A stretch of 64,000 nucleotides of DNA from Chamaecrista fasciculata (taxonomy: Eukaryota; Streptophyta; Magnoliopsida; Fabales; Fabaceae). How positions within the stretch are numbered: position 1 is the stretch's first letter; each line of letters begins with the position of its first letter. Below are positions 18,865 to 30,867 of this stretch, in pieces. The DNA is taken from positions 83,554 to 147,553 of the forward strand of contig QANZ01022607.1 of assembly GCA_003254925.1 (NCBI GenBank). The letters are read 5' to 3'. Position numbers and translations under genes: made by a program. Below the pieces are notes generated by a model. That model was not told the origin of the DNA. It worked only from the letters and a program-made list of their open reading frames with translations, and made no database searches.

Positions 18865-19461
18865 AAAATCAACTTAATTATTTCCAAAATCATCAACTAT
18901 TACGTCGGTAATACCAACATATGACGAACCTCACGACGTAATGTGCCTGCTTATCCTCACGCTACACATTCTAAAATAAGTCTAAATATAAGACTAAATT
19001 ATTTATTTTAAATTTTCTTCAAGTCTAAATTTAGATCCAAAGACTACAGAAATGGAGATTGAATTTGATATTTAGAATGGCCTGCTTATCCTCTTCGGAC
19101 CCTTTCCATGAACATCCCTACTCTCCAACGTTTCTACTTTGTACAGATAAAATCGACCACAAAATTTAAGTGTCATTTAAACAAAAAAAAAATGGCCATG
19201 CTTGATATATAGTTGTTTAAAAAGCCATCTAAACATACATAACATCTAATATTGAAACATATTAAGAGGCGATTAGCCAGAGAGTCACATCAACATTTGT
19301 GCATTGGCATCCAATTAGAAGAGAAGTGAGTGCGCCATTGATCCAAATCTCTACACCAATAAGTACAGCAAAGACAGCAGGAGTGAATAACCGATTGTAA
19401 AAGCAAGAAAAAGAAAATAGAAATTTTGTTTAGGCCATAACAACATTGCAGCTCTATCATT
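18865..19461. other. intergenic and 3' flank of the SmF gene
   Basis: No coding feature is seen. The part next to 19462 is the likely 3' UTR of the minus-strand SmF gene. Confidence 0.4.
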
Positions 19462-22262
19462 CTAGTCTTGCTCAGCATCTTCGATTTCTTCATCCTCTGG
19501 TACTCCACGAAGGTAAAGAACATTGTTACATCTATAAATACAAAGAATGAAATAAGACTTAATAATTCCGGTTAAGCAATTAATTATACTCTTTTTAGAG
19601 GCTAGTGACCTATTCAAACAACCTATTTATCAATAAGATAAACATTGAAACAAGGTACGATCAAATGAGAAGTTAGACATGGTTAGTTTGACCTCCTGAA
19701 ATATCAGAATTACTCTCAAAATTTGTATGCACGGTAATAACAATACTTTAATACAAATTTCAAAAAAAATCCAAAGGTTAACTCAACCTCTTCAGGTTGA
19801 GTTCTTCATAGACAAGACCAAGGAGCACTTACACATACTTGGTTTCTAGTGTCATGTTTGATAGTTTGATACAAGTCTGATCTCTGATATACAAACAACG
19901 CCAAAATGTCCCTCTGCCCTCACAACATTCTCTCACTATTTTTTTAAAAGAATTCTTCTATTCTTTATTTTTGGTCAACCCACTCTTGCATTTTCTGTCC
20001 TCTTTAATTTGTATTTGATTGTTAAATATCTAATAATATAAATGCAATGAGGAATGAAATAATGAGAACATGAGATACAATGGTGGCTTTGAACAGAATG
20101 AAAGCAGTTTACCAGCCTTTTTGTTATCTCATTTTGTGCAACTTGCTACATGATTTAAATGCCACATACCTTGTCCTTTGGCTAACGGGTTGTATTAGTG
20201 ATCAAAGAGAAATGTGGACATCATTGGCAATATGCTGAGATTTTATTTACAAGTGGTAGCAAAAGATGAAAGATACTAACAAATAGTATGACCAACACAG
20301 GTAGGTACCTGATTAAAATTTCTCCTAGATTTCCTGTAAACTGTCCTTCTATGTACTCTTCAGTGTTGGCAAGCTGCAGATAAAGTTCACATGAAAATCG
20401 AAGTTAGCAACTTTAATCTCACATCTGTCTGTAAATGTAACACTTAAACAAAAAAAGTTTGACTTAGATATAAACATTTATAGAGGTTATGTACATGTGT
20501 CCAACAATTAGAATATTAATTCATTAAATCAGCCAAAAAATAACAATTCTGATATCTACATACAACAAAGCAGTCATAAGCCACATGAGGCAACACTATG
20601 TTTTCCTCTCAGCTTCAATGGTTGAAGGGGATGATATATGGTTTTTTTGCTTACAGAAAGTTGTCTACGTCATGAAGGGCATTGTGTTTGCTTTTGGAAT
20701 TTGATTTGTTAAGCAATTTCTTCTACCTAGTCTGTTTTCTTTGCCAATGAGCCACTAGTTTTAATGTTGTAAATTCCATTTTCTTTTTTCAATCCTCTTT
20801 TTTATTTTTTGCTCATTTCACCTTCAGTTTTGTAAGAATTAGTGGTTGAGTTTTACATCACAAATTGTCTTGGGTTGTTATTTGTTGATTGAGCCACTGG
20901 TCAAATCCTATCCTATGAGAGCAAGTAAAATAGGATGTTTTGAAGGCCACATACAATAATTCAATAAACAAGAACAAACATTCAATAGTTGAAATTGGTA
21001 GAGAAATGCATCTGCAAGTTCATATAGGAATCGACTGATACGAGAAAACCTGAAAAACAAATTAAATTAAAATTAAAATTCTCAAGTACCAATTACTAAA
21101 ATCATAAAAAACAACTGATTATGACCATACCCTTATACTCCATTCCCCATTTTAGTTTTACAATCACAGGCTTCCCAGTCAAGTTGTTCAAGAAGGGCTT
21201 GGGATTAACTGGTATAGTCTGCAGATTTTGCGGGAAAACATAGTTAGAATAGAAGGCAAGTCTAACAATATCGCAATAACAAAATGAACCAAATAAACAT
21301 AAACTAATCTCATAGATGCAATATCATAATTGTGAACTTGTGATGGTCAATGGTATTCAACGAAGCAGCAGACACATTGAATATTAATATCACATTATCA
21401 TAATCTGATATTATTCTCATATATCACACTCACACATGAGGGAAAAAAATATGCAGGATGAGCATGAGAAACTTAATTTTTACTCCCTCCACATTTGTAA
21501 TGTGCAATGTAGCGTCTTAAGGAGTCGTGACTATCTAGCCAAACTTAAAATTCTTTAAGAATCTCACTTGGAAAGTCTTATCCATCAAGAGACACAATAC
21601 AAATTATGCCACGATTTCTTCTTCAAGATGAACTTGGAGCTAATTTAAGAACCAGATTGAGCTTATAGAACATACAACCCATTTATGATATATCTAATGA
21701 CAAAATAACGAATTGAAGACCACTTAATCTTTTAGAATAATGTAATTGTAGATTTAAATTCTTAGCATTCCAATCACTGAGCGAAGAGAAGAACCTGAAG
21801 ATTATCTTAATAGATAAAACTTGGATCTTAATCACAAATTGTGACAGTCACCACATATTAAAATATGGAAGATCTAAGGAGGAATTTGAAAAGGGCTACT
21901 AAGTCGTGTTCTTCTCTAGGGGATAATTAAGGAATATTTCCATAGAATTATCCGGTGGAACATTTTTCCAAACACATTACAATCACCGCCCACAAGTACA
22001 ACCAATCCCTTACTCTGATCAGGAAGACTTTGAGAAAGAAAAACGATAACTTTATACGAAGAAACCATTTATCCGTTAGTTATTTTAAGGGAGTTCTCCG
22101 ACCAGGAGGAGAAGGTAGGTGAAATTGAAAGCTCGAGAGACATGGTTGGAGATAGCGCATCTCATCATCATCTCATGTGTTTCGAAATTCAGAGGCAAGC
22201 GAAAGTAGAAGCAAAAATGAGGAAGAAGCACAAAATGGATTAAAGAAAATACTCAAAGCCAT
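19462..22262 (-). CDS. small nuclear ribonucleoprotein SmF, 88 aa, with two non-GT splice donors (possible pseudogene)
   Basis: SmF is a subunit of the Sm heptamer that binds U1, U2, U4 and U5 snRNAs in the spliceosome. Exons on the minus strand are 22262-22257 (Met-Ala), 21218-21131, 21049-21012, 20373-20309 and 19531-19462. They join in phase to 89 codons including stop, the usual SmF length. Visible: [20 protein letters not shown] and [10 protein letters not shown] (Sm1), [32 protein letters not shown] (Sm2), and an acidic [11 protein letters not shown] tail. Intron 1 begins TTGAGT and intron 2 begins (after the third exon) ATGCAT, so both donors lack the invariant G. The last donor and all acceptors are normal. 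The minus-strand leader at about 22370-22263 starts AAACCCTAA, typical of plant housekeeping genes. Protein identity is near certain; whether it yields mRNA is doubtful. Confidence 0.8.
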
Positions 22263-22379
22263 GGCAGAGGAGAAGGAAATGCAAGGCTTGGTAGACCTGA
22301 GAAGACCTAACTCGACCTTGTCAAGGGTTTTGCTTGGAGTTGGAGAGATGATTAGGGTTTATTTGATGTAGAAATCGGA

Positions 22380-24491
22380 GGGTGTAGATCAAACCACGTC
22401 ATCCACCCAAAAACACCCGTAAAAGCGCCTACTGACCCCTGCAAATGGGCTTGGTGAATATTTTAGGCCCATTTAATGGGCTAAAATAAATCAATTCGTT
22501 TAAGCTGTAAAAATTGTCCAACAAAAGAAAGACGGTCCCAAATATGTCTAATTTGTTGATTTGTTAGCACCATCTTGACCCCAACAATAAGAGCCAAATA
22601 TATATATTAGCCGTACTATTTTTTTTGTTGTACATCAAATATATTAACACTTAAATTATATAGTAAAATTGTTGCGTATTATTATTAATAATAATGATAT
22701 TATTATATTGTTATTACTATGGAAAGAAGAGAAGAGAAGAAATGCATCAAAAAAATATTTCATGAAAAATTGAAGATTTCTACAATTTTAAATTAAGAGA
22801 GAGTATTGAGAATATGATTCAAAATTAATTACGTTTCGTCAGCACATTTGATTATTGTTTTATTTTCTTTTAGTTGTTGTCAAGCTTAATTATTTAGGAA
22901 GATAATTTAAATTATATTTTTTATTATTCCCACAATCTGTTTAAGGTATCTTTCAGATTTAATATTAATTTTTAAAATATTTAATTAAAATATTTTATAT
23001 ATTTATAAATTAATGTACTCTTTTATATAAATGAATTTCCAATAAAAAAAATCCCAACAAAAATTTAGGTGTACGTTGAGTACTTTTTTTTTTTTTTACC
23101 AGAAACAGGAATGGACAAAACACCTAACGCCTGTTTATTCAACGGTCAAGTGTGCAAGGAGTAGGAATGAACAATCCTAAAGCACTGTCGACTAATTAAT
23201 TCGATGTAATATGAATATGATTAAGAAAATGAATAATTTGGGAGTTGTAAAGATAATGAACATGCATGGATTAATGGATGCTTAGGAATCACACAAGCCA
23301 ATGTGTATGTGTGTGTGTGGACAGAGACAAATGACACAAACTCCACACAAGAGGGAATCCCAAAGCGAGGAATTTATGATCCCAGGCTGCACCACTTGAG
23401 GATTTGTCATTTGAGGTTGCTTGTTTATGTGTTGACGCTACCCATGCCCCTACTTGGCCTCTTTTTTGTGTTCCGTGGTGTTTCATTTTAAAACCTTTTT
23501 TCCATCTATATGATTCATAACAAAGAAATATGGTCGTCTTGTGATCCGCGTAATAAACCAGTATATTATACTTTTTATTTATACTTTACGGTTACTTATT
23601 TGGTTGATTATTTATATCAGATTCTACATAAATCAGCTTAATTACTAGCTAGTATATATCTTTCAAGCGTATTTTTGGCAAATTATTTTCGAACGTGTAC
23701 CGTGATTTTTTTAATTTAAATTAAAATATTCATTGTCAATAATAGTGATTAGTTCATAACTGGCGATATGTTCTTTTTTATGCTTAAAGATATAATTTGA
23801 AGTCTTCCTATTTAGTTAAAAAAAATAAGCCAGGAATCATTAGCTAGATTAGACTATGCTTAGTTTCTATGGTTCTGTTGGTAATTTCTTTTAATTATGT
23901 TGTAAGTAACTCTACACAAAAGTCAAATATTAATAATTATTTGTTGATTATCAACATCTTTGAAGAAATTACAAACACTTTTAAAGACATATTGTCAATT
24001 ACTATATGTACCAATTACACATTGAAGGCAATTTGTTGGCACTTTATAATAAGAATATATATATATATATATATTAACGCGTCCATTAAACTAATGCATA
24101 CATGCATAGTGAAATTAATTTTGTCGGTTACAATTCCATTCACTAACCCATTAAATAATCAGAGGCCTGCATCTAGACCTCAAATTTAAAAACAACAAAA
24201 AAACTAACATAGTTTTAATTACGAATAAATGGTACTCCATTAATTGTTGTTTGTATCTACAAGTTTTGGACCATTTAATCTTTTTTATGATGAAAAGACG
24301 TGCATCGAATGCCCTTTTCATTTTCATAAATGATATAGAGCTTAATTCATATCAATGGTTGGTTTTATTTTATATTAGTTAATAGTTTCATATTTATATC
24401 TATATCTATGTTATATGTTTGAGGAACTTTCTAGTAGTCGGTCTCTTAAAATTAGTATAAATTAAATTATTTCCAATATTATACATAAAAT
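22380..24491. other. AT-rich intergenic DNA
   Basis: A TG-rich patch at about 23302-23320 and a (TA)n near 24056-24073. No gene is recognised; short open frames here lack codon or motif support. Confidence 0.45.
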
Positions 24492-24859
24492 TGTTATAAA
24501 CCAAATATAAAATGTGAAGAAGGAAAATAAAGAAAGAAAAGAGATACACAAATTAGTCCTAAAAAATAGTTAGTTCTTCATGAACTATCTTATATATATG
24601 TCATTGATGTAGCTCTTCAAGAGCTCATCCTCAACTCATATTATTATGTATATTCACCATTACAATTTAATAGAAGGAAGCCCCTTTATATAGGAATTTT
24701 GACATAATGGAATATGGGTAGGTTACAAGCTATTAAGGGCACCATAATGCACCTCCAAACACACTAGTCATGATGAGGTTGTGGAGGTGTTACAAGAAGG
24801 GCAAAAAACTCATGGATGTAGTCATCCACATATTATATATAGATTATATATTTACAACA
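24492..24859 (-). repeat. 3' LTR of the non-autonomous retrotransposon (368 bp)
   Basis: Pairs with 27699-28308. Shared blocks include 'gagatacacaaattagtcct', 'gctcttcaagagctcatcct' and 'actcatggatgtagtcatcc'. Scattered substitutions between the two LTRs indicate an old insertion. Confidence 0.85.
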
Positions 24860-25780
24860 CTTCCCCTTGGATGACCACACATTATGAATATATGCCTCAT
24901 TAAAAACCTTGTTAAGAAAAACCCAATGGGATAAAAACTTAACGAAGGAAAAGAGTACATAATTCATAACTTTTACACTATAAATATATATGCCTCGTTA
25001 AAACCTTGCTAAGTAAAACCCGGTGGGACAAAAACTTAGCGAAGGAAAAAGAGTACATTATTTGCAAGTATGACTTCCCCTCAAAATTGCACTTCATCTT
25101 CAAAATGTGTTGTGCTTCGTCTTCAAGATATATGAGCTGATTCTTCCTTGCCTTTCGAAGATATTAAATTATATATATTGATCACACTTATACATGATAT
25201 ACTCCATAGATCTTCATAGCACATAAAATCATTAACACCGAATATAAAAGTAATTTCATATTTCACATGACTAATCAATAAAAGTTTTCTAAACATAATA
25301 TATAATTTATATATAATATGTGGATGACTACATCCATGAGTCTTTTGCCCTTCTTCAAAATTCTCAAAAATTAATATTGTCAATTCTTTCTTCTTCATTC
25401 ATTTTTTTTAAAAAAAATAAATTACCGATAAAAATACAAAAAATAATTCATTACTCTTTTATGATATAAAAATTTATTTTGCGATGCATATATTAAACAT
25501 TGTATAACAGAATAATAATGTTGCATATATATATATCGTATGCTTCAAGCATTTCACATCCTTCAAGGATTTACTCATGAATACGTTAACGCGGAATTTT
25601 CAATCTGGTATATACCCAAGTCTTTTCAAAAACTCATAAAATTTGACTTATTGGATCCATAGATTCATCTTCCCCTCATTTCATGTTTTATATGAGAAAT
25701 CTTGTACTGCTAGTGCATTACATTTAACAAATTATTTTTCTTTTGTATAAAAGCTCGTTTATACTTTATAAATTCTGACA

Positions 25781-26010
25781 TCTTCAGGTGGTAAGACTAT
25801 TGGTCTAAAAATTTGACAACTTCTAGTGTCTTGACTTCTGGTCGGAAATTTGACAGCTTCTAGTGCCTTGACTTCTGGTAAAAAATCTGATAACTTCTAG
25901 TGTTTAGATTGTTAGTCCAAAAAGTTTGACATATTCTAATATTGTCAGGACTGCTGGTCCAAATTTTAACATCTTCTGGTGTCTGTACTACTGGTCCAAA
26001 TTTTAATATT
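25781..26010. repeat. degenerate tandem repeats inside the LTR element
   Basis: Five or six imperfect units of about 45 bp with the theme 'ttgacaacttctagtgtctt' then 'gacttctggtc'. Further repeats 'agccttcaaggctattatta' occur at about 26677-26960. A trinucleotide run (CAT)n lies at about 26463-26494. Confidence 0.6.
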
Positions 26011-26462
26011 CACTTGAAGGAATTATCTCATTGAGTATAATTTTTTGGCCAATTATTCAATGTCGACAATTTATAAGATGTGATTTTAATCATTCTCATT
26101 TAATAATCCTCAAATTATCAAAATCACTTCAAATATTTCTTATATTTTTTTCAAATTCAATGAAAGTTTTCGGTACCGAAACCACTGCTGGGGTTATAAC
26201 TTTCATGAAAGATAAAAATTGTTGATCTTATAAATTTATTATCTCTTATAAAGCACAATAATGAAACTTTTTGATTTTCTTCCTTTTGAGAAAATCATTT
26301 TCTACAAGATGTATATTACGCTTCTAGCGTATTTTGAACTTTTTGGCTATTCTACCAATACTTATTCATAAAATGACTAGTCTTGTAAATATATATTTAC
26401 ATACAGATTTATGATCCTTGAACTTCATGTTCATCAATGACAACCACAAATACATTTGCCAT

Positions 26463-26495
<33 letters not shown>

Positions 26496-27120
26496 TCTAT
26501 TGGAGATGTGTAGTGTCAAAAATTTTCAAAAAAATTAATTCACATTGCCAATTTCATTTCTATCTCATATCAATATAAAAATACATATATTAACATTAGT
26601 CTTCAAGACTATCAAAGAATATTCTCATCATTTTCAATAGCTACATAGATGACACTCATAATTCCTTAAAATGGACTAGTTGTTAGCCTTCAGGGCCAAT
26701 ATTAAACAATCCTTCAATTGAAATGATAAAATTGTTGATTATATGATAAACTCATATGAACTATTAGCCTTCAAGGCTATTATTAGCCAAACTTTTACTT
26801 TTGGCAAATTACCAATATGTGCAATGATTCTTATAGGCACTTATAAATAACATGGCTTCAAGCCATAAAAAAAATCTTCAACAACATCTATCAATAATTT
26901 ATCAATATGTATATTGACTCAAAGCCTTCTAGGCTATTATTAGCTAATTTCAATAGTCAGATCTTTACATTTTATAGATCTATAAAAATGTGACATTGTC
27001 TTTTCATCACATATCCATCAATGGATAAAATTATCAATTTCATAATAATCAAATCAAAGATGAAATAGCTTCGGTTCATTTCTTATATAAACCTTTTCAA
27101 GGTGATAATGATAAATTTAA

Positions 27121-27551
27121 GGGTAAATTACACTTTGGTACCCCGTGGTTTGACCCTATTTCACTTTGGTACCCTGTGGTTTGAAACCTGACACTTTGGT
27201 ACCCTGTGGTATTCTCCATTAACACTTTGGTACCCTTGGGAGCTGATTTGTAATTTTAACCATAACAAATTTTGCACAAATTACATATTGACCCAAAATT
27301 TTTTTTTAAAGTTTTCATTTTAGTCCATAGATAATATGTATTCATGGACCTATTTGTAATTTTTTGAAAATTTTTTGGGGTCAATATGTAATTTTTGAAA
27401 AATTTGTTATGGTTAAAATTACAAAATAGCTCCCAAGGGTACCAAAGTGTTAATGGAGAATACCACAGGGTACCAAAGTGTCAAGTTTCAAACCACAGGG
27501 TACCAAAGTGAAATAGGATCAAACCACAGGGTACCAATGTGTAATTTACCC
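27121..27551. mobile_element. Mutator-type MITE (family B), 431 bp, near-palindromic
   Basis: Inverted arms of about 190 bp start gggtaaattacactttggta and end in the reverse complement, built from repeats of 'actttggtaccctgtggttt'. The exact 9-bp target duplication taaatttaa lies at 27112-27120 and 27552-27560. It sits inside the interior of the LTR retrotransposon, so it is younger than that element. Confidence 0.9.
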
Positions 27552-27698
27552 TAAATTTAAATCTAAAATAGATCATGAACATGCTTAAATATAAATAATT
27601 CAAAAGTAAGAATAAGAATTTCTTACCTTCAATGGATGATGAAGAGACATGTTAAAATTACCTTGCTCTAATTCGGTAGAGACTCGTGCTGATAACGT

Positions 27699-28308
27699 GT
27701 TGTAAACCAAATAGAAATGTTGTAAACCAAATAGAAAATGTGAAGAAGAAAAATAAAGAGAGAAAAGAGATACACAAATTAGTCCTAAAAAATGGTTAGT
27801 TCTTTAGGAACTATCTTATATATATGTCATTGATATAGCTCTTCAAGAGCTCATCCTCAACTCATATTATTATGTATATTCACCATTACAATTCAATAGA
27901 AGGAAGCCCCCTTTATATAGGACTTTTGACATAATGGAAGATGGGTAGGTTACAAGCTATTAAGGGCACCATAATACACCTCCAAACACACTAATAAGCT
28001 TTCATGGAGATGTTACAAAAGGACTAAATTGATGGAGTCATGATGAGGTTGTGGAGGTGTTACAAGAAGGACAAAAGACTCATGGATGTAGTCATCCACA
28101 TATTATATACTAGAGGCTTTGCGTGCCCTAACGGGCACGCAAATATGTATGTAAAATAAATGAGGGACTAAATCGTTAACTCAATAAAAAAGAAGGGATC
28201 AAATAATAATTTTCCTCTTATTATTAATTTTGTACTATAGTTTTAAAATGTGGACGACCAGAAAGGGATGGAGCCATATAATATAAGATAAATTATATAT
28301 TTACAACA
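27699..28308 (-). repeat. 5' LTR of the non-autonomous retrotransposon, interrupted
   Basis: Starts with a 20-bp duplicated 'tgttgtaaaccaaatagaaa' unit and is split by a Helitron at 28110-28288. Otherwise it is homologous to 24492-24859. Confidence 0.85.
28110..28288 (-). mobile_element. 179-bp non-autonomous Helitron nested in the LTR
   Basis: On the minus strand it starts TCTTATATTATATGG and ends with a GC-rich hairpin (tgcgtgccc-gtta-gggcacgca), seven bases, then CTAG followed by host T. Comparison with the uninterrupted left LTR places the insertion between host A and T with no target duplication. These are the classic Helitron rules. Confidence 0.85.
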
Positions 28309-28313
28309 AAAAT

Positions 28314-28681
28314 AAAATATATATAATATCATTTTAAAAAAGCACTCTTATCCCCACGTTTAGAATAAAACCACCCATGTCCATGAAAAAGCCATCCCAC
28401 TCTATATTTCTTAATAAGTAGTTATTTTTTTAATTGCCATGTTAATAGTTATTTAAAATATATAAAAAAAAAACACATCTATTATAAAAAAAAAAAATCA
28501 TCTTTATCCACCGTATCTAAAAAGTTTGGCCCAGTTTTGTTTAATCTATCAATTTCTCTCAATCCAGGCATTAAATTAATATATCTATAATCTATAACAT
28601 TTTTTATATAATTTTTAATTTTAAATTATTTTAAACATTATATACATATTTGCCTGTCTATTAGGACACACAAAACCCTAG
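28314..28681 (+). mobile_element. second Helitron, 3' end at 28681, 5' end uncertain
   Basis: The sequence 'atacatatttgcctgtctat' then a weak tgtc/gaca hairpin, 'cacaaaacc' and CTAG|T resembles the 3' terminus of the Helitron at 28110-28288 in the other orientation. The 5' TC end cannot be placed; the start given is only the edge of the LTR target duplication. Confidence 0.45.
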
Positions 28682-29535
28682 TATATTAATATGAAAATTA
28701 AAGGATATAGGATAGACATGTATCGGATTCAAATTGAATTTTCTATATAAAAAAATGATTCCGATAGACATGTATCGGATTCCGATAGTTTCTACGAGAA
28801 AAAATGATTTTAACTATTTGAGTGTATAAAAAATAGTTTTTTTTTTGCCGAAATAAAGTTATTTAACTCTTGGCAAAATTTGCTTATTATAGTTATTTTT
28901 TTTTTCTCAATCCTTGGAACTTGGTACATTGGCGCCTACAATAAGTTTCAAGTCATGAATGTGTTCTCACGAATCCATATAGCCTAACATAAATTTATAT
29001 GATCTGTTTTTATACATTGCTAATGTGTTCTCATGGTTTGGGTACTCAACCATCGCTCTTATTAAAAACCAATATTTACAGGGTAGGACTAGGATACTTC
29101 TTTTTTAAGTATCTGATACAAATTAACCTCATTAATAATTTAATATCATCTACTAATTTCTGCTCAAACTCCCAATCTTAATATATTGTGATTCTTTTCA
29201 CAAAGTCATCCCTGACTAATTCTATTATATTCGTAGTTTTCATTTATCACTTTGTTATTAAACGTATTCTTTACATATATTAATCTTGTCTCAGCTATAA
29301 ATAACTTACTTAATTTCAAGGTATGATTGATAACCCTAATCGATTTTTGTTTAATCTAACTAATCATTAATTATACATTGATTTTTAGCATTGGAGATAC
29401 TTTACAACTCTTATAAATTATTCTTGCTGACATTCTTCATAAAGAATCATGGAATAAAGTAGTTAAGTTTCCCTGAACATATAACTATGTAGACATAATT
29501 GTTTTGATGTCAACATGGTAAACTAATATAATAAA
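28682..29535. other. AT-rich intergenic DNA
   Basis: No gene, RNA or terminal-repeat structure recognised. Confidence 0.4.
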
Positions 29536-29565
29536 AAAGTTATCTGGTAATCATTTTTATTTTAC

Positions 29566-30867
29566 ATAAAAAGGCCATGTGGTTTGACCCTTTTTTAGAT
29601 AGGGCCCATGTGGTTTAAAAAGTTTTAAATTGGGGCCTGTGGTTTCCTCTGTTAACAAATAGGGTCTTGAGGTTTTTTTCCATTCAAAATTTAACAGAAA
29701 TTTTAGCTAAAATACTATTTTAAGTCCTTAACTATTAACATTTATGCTTTTTACTCCCTAAAGGACTTTAACACAAAACAAAGAAAAGTTTCAGACTAAT
29801 AAATGAAATTTCACCTTCTTCATTCATCTTTCTCTCTCAGTTTCGTTTTCACAACGCCTCTCAATCATCTTCTTCTTCAAGCTCTTCAAAATCCCTTCTA
29901 CCTCTGAAGAATACAAAGTTCTAAGTTCTAACACATACATATTATAAATCCATGCCTGTTGTTTTATTTCTCAGATTCAGGTTCAAATTTCTCAGAATCC
30001 GCCGCAATGGAAGTAGACCAAGATGGGGCCGAAGAGTACCTCTTCAAAGTCGTCAAAATCGGCGATGTCGCCGTCGGCAAATCCAACTTGCTCTCTCGAT
30101 ACGCCCGCAACGAGTTCAATCCTCACTCCAAGGCTACCATCGGCGTCGAGTTTCAGACTCAGAGCTTGGAAATTGATGGCAAGGAAGTCAAGGCTCAGAT
30201 TTGGGATACAGCCGGCCAAGAGCGATTTTGTGCCGTCGGTGCTCTCATTGTCTACGATATCATTCGCAGAACCACCTTCGACAGTGTCGGTCGCTGGCTC
30301 GATGAGTTCAAGATTAAGCGTTTTAACCTGTAATGCCTAATTTGTTCTTTTCTAGTTTCTTTGATTTGGTTTGATTGGATGATTGTGATAGTTCCCGATA
30401 ACTAGATCTGAGCTTCATTATGGCTTTACTTGGCTTCATTATGAAGAAAATAAGAAATACAAGTTTCATTGAATTTGATCCAATTTCAGAGTTAGAAGGG
30501 ATTTTGAAGAGCTTGAGGGAATTGGATTGAATTTTCAGAGTTTGAAGAAGAAGATGATTAGGACGCGTTGTGAAAATGAAACAGAGAGAGAAAGATGAAT
30601 GAAGAAGGTGAAATTTCATTTATTAGTATGAAACTTTTCTTTGTTTTGTGTTAAAGTCCTTTAGGGAGTAAAAAGCATAAAAGTTAATAGTTAAGGACTT
30701 AAAATAGTATTTTAGCTAAAATTTCTGTTAAATTTTGGATGGAAAAAAACCTCAGGACCCTATTTGCTAATAGAGGAAACCACAGGCCCCAATTTGAAAC
30801 TTTTTAAACCACATGGACCCTATCTGAAAAAGGGCCAAACCACAGGGCCCTTTTATGTAATTTACCC
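29566..30867 (+). mobile_element. Pack-MULE-like element carrying a Rab GTPase fragment
   Basis: The inverted repeats are long. Left about 29566-29908 matches the reverse complement of right about 30494-30867, including 'tttagctaaaatactatttt', 'gaaatttcaccttcttcatt' and 'aagctcttcaaaatccctt'. The right arm has about 30 extra bases. The right end is ...gtaatttaccc, the same terminus as MITE family B, where a 9-bp target duplication proves Mutator type. The left arm has lost its last 11 or so bases. Between the arms is a cellular gene fragment (RabA GTPase), as in Pack-MULEs. A 30-bp direct repeat flanks the element at 29536-29565 and 30869-30898. Confidence 0.75.
30007..30333 (+). pseudogene. 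RabA-type small GTPase fragment captured in the Pack-MULE
   Basis: The 108-codon frame begins at ATG 30007 and shows [13 protein letters not shown]-loop GDVAVGKSN (usually GDSAVGKSN), [20 protein letters not shown] with effector loop TIGVEFQ, and WDTAGQERF. Right after that, about nine residues corresponding to the usual TSAYYRGAV block are missing, and the frame goes straight to GALIVYDI. It ends after GRWLDEFKI in a few unrelated residues and a stop. The guanine-binding NKxD and SAL motifs and the C-terminal prenylation Cys are absent (a Rab has about 215 residues). It cannot be a functional GTPase. The fragment resembles the RABA3/RABA6 branch, from memory. The flanking inverted repeats show it was moved as a unit. 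Confidence 0.85.

Larger units (their letters stand above)
24492..28308 (-). mobile_element. non-autonomous LTR retrotransposon, minus strand, with nested insertions
   Basis: Two LTRs, 24492-24859 and 27699-28308, begin TGTT..AAACCAAATA and end TTTACAACA, and the same 5-bp target duplication aaaat lies at 24487-24491 and 28309-28313. On the minus strand, 'cgttatcagcacgag' directly follows the 5' LTR (27699-27684), a primer-site-like sequence seen in Copia relatives. The interior has no gag or pol frame. It contains 'cctcgttaaaaccttgc' direct repeats next to the left LTR and degenerate tandem units. The right LTR is longer because of a 20-bp duplication at its start and a 179-bp Helitron. A Mutator MITE sits at 27121-27551. 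Confidence 0.85.

Noticed and set aside
23289..23491. overlapping frames on both strands in a GC-richer patch
   Set aside because: Low-complexity TG/CA part, no splice-consistent extension and no recognised motif.
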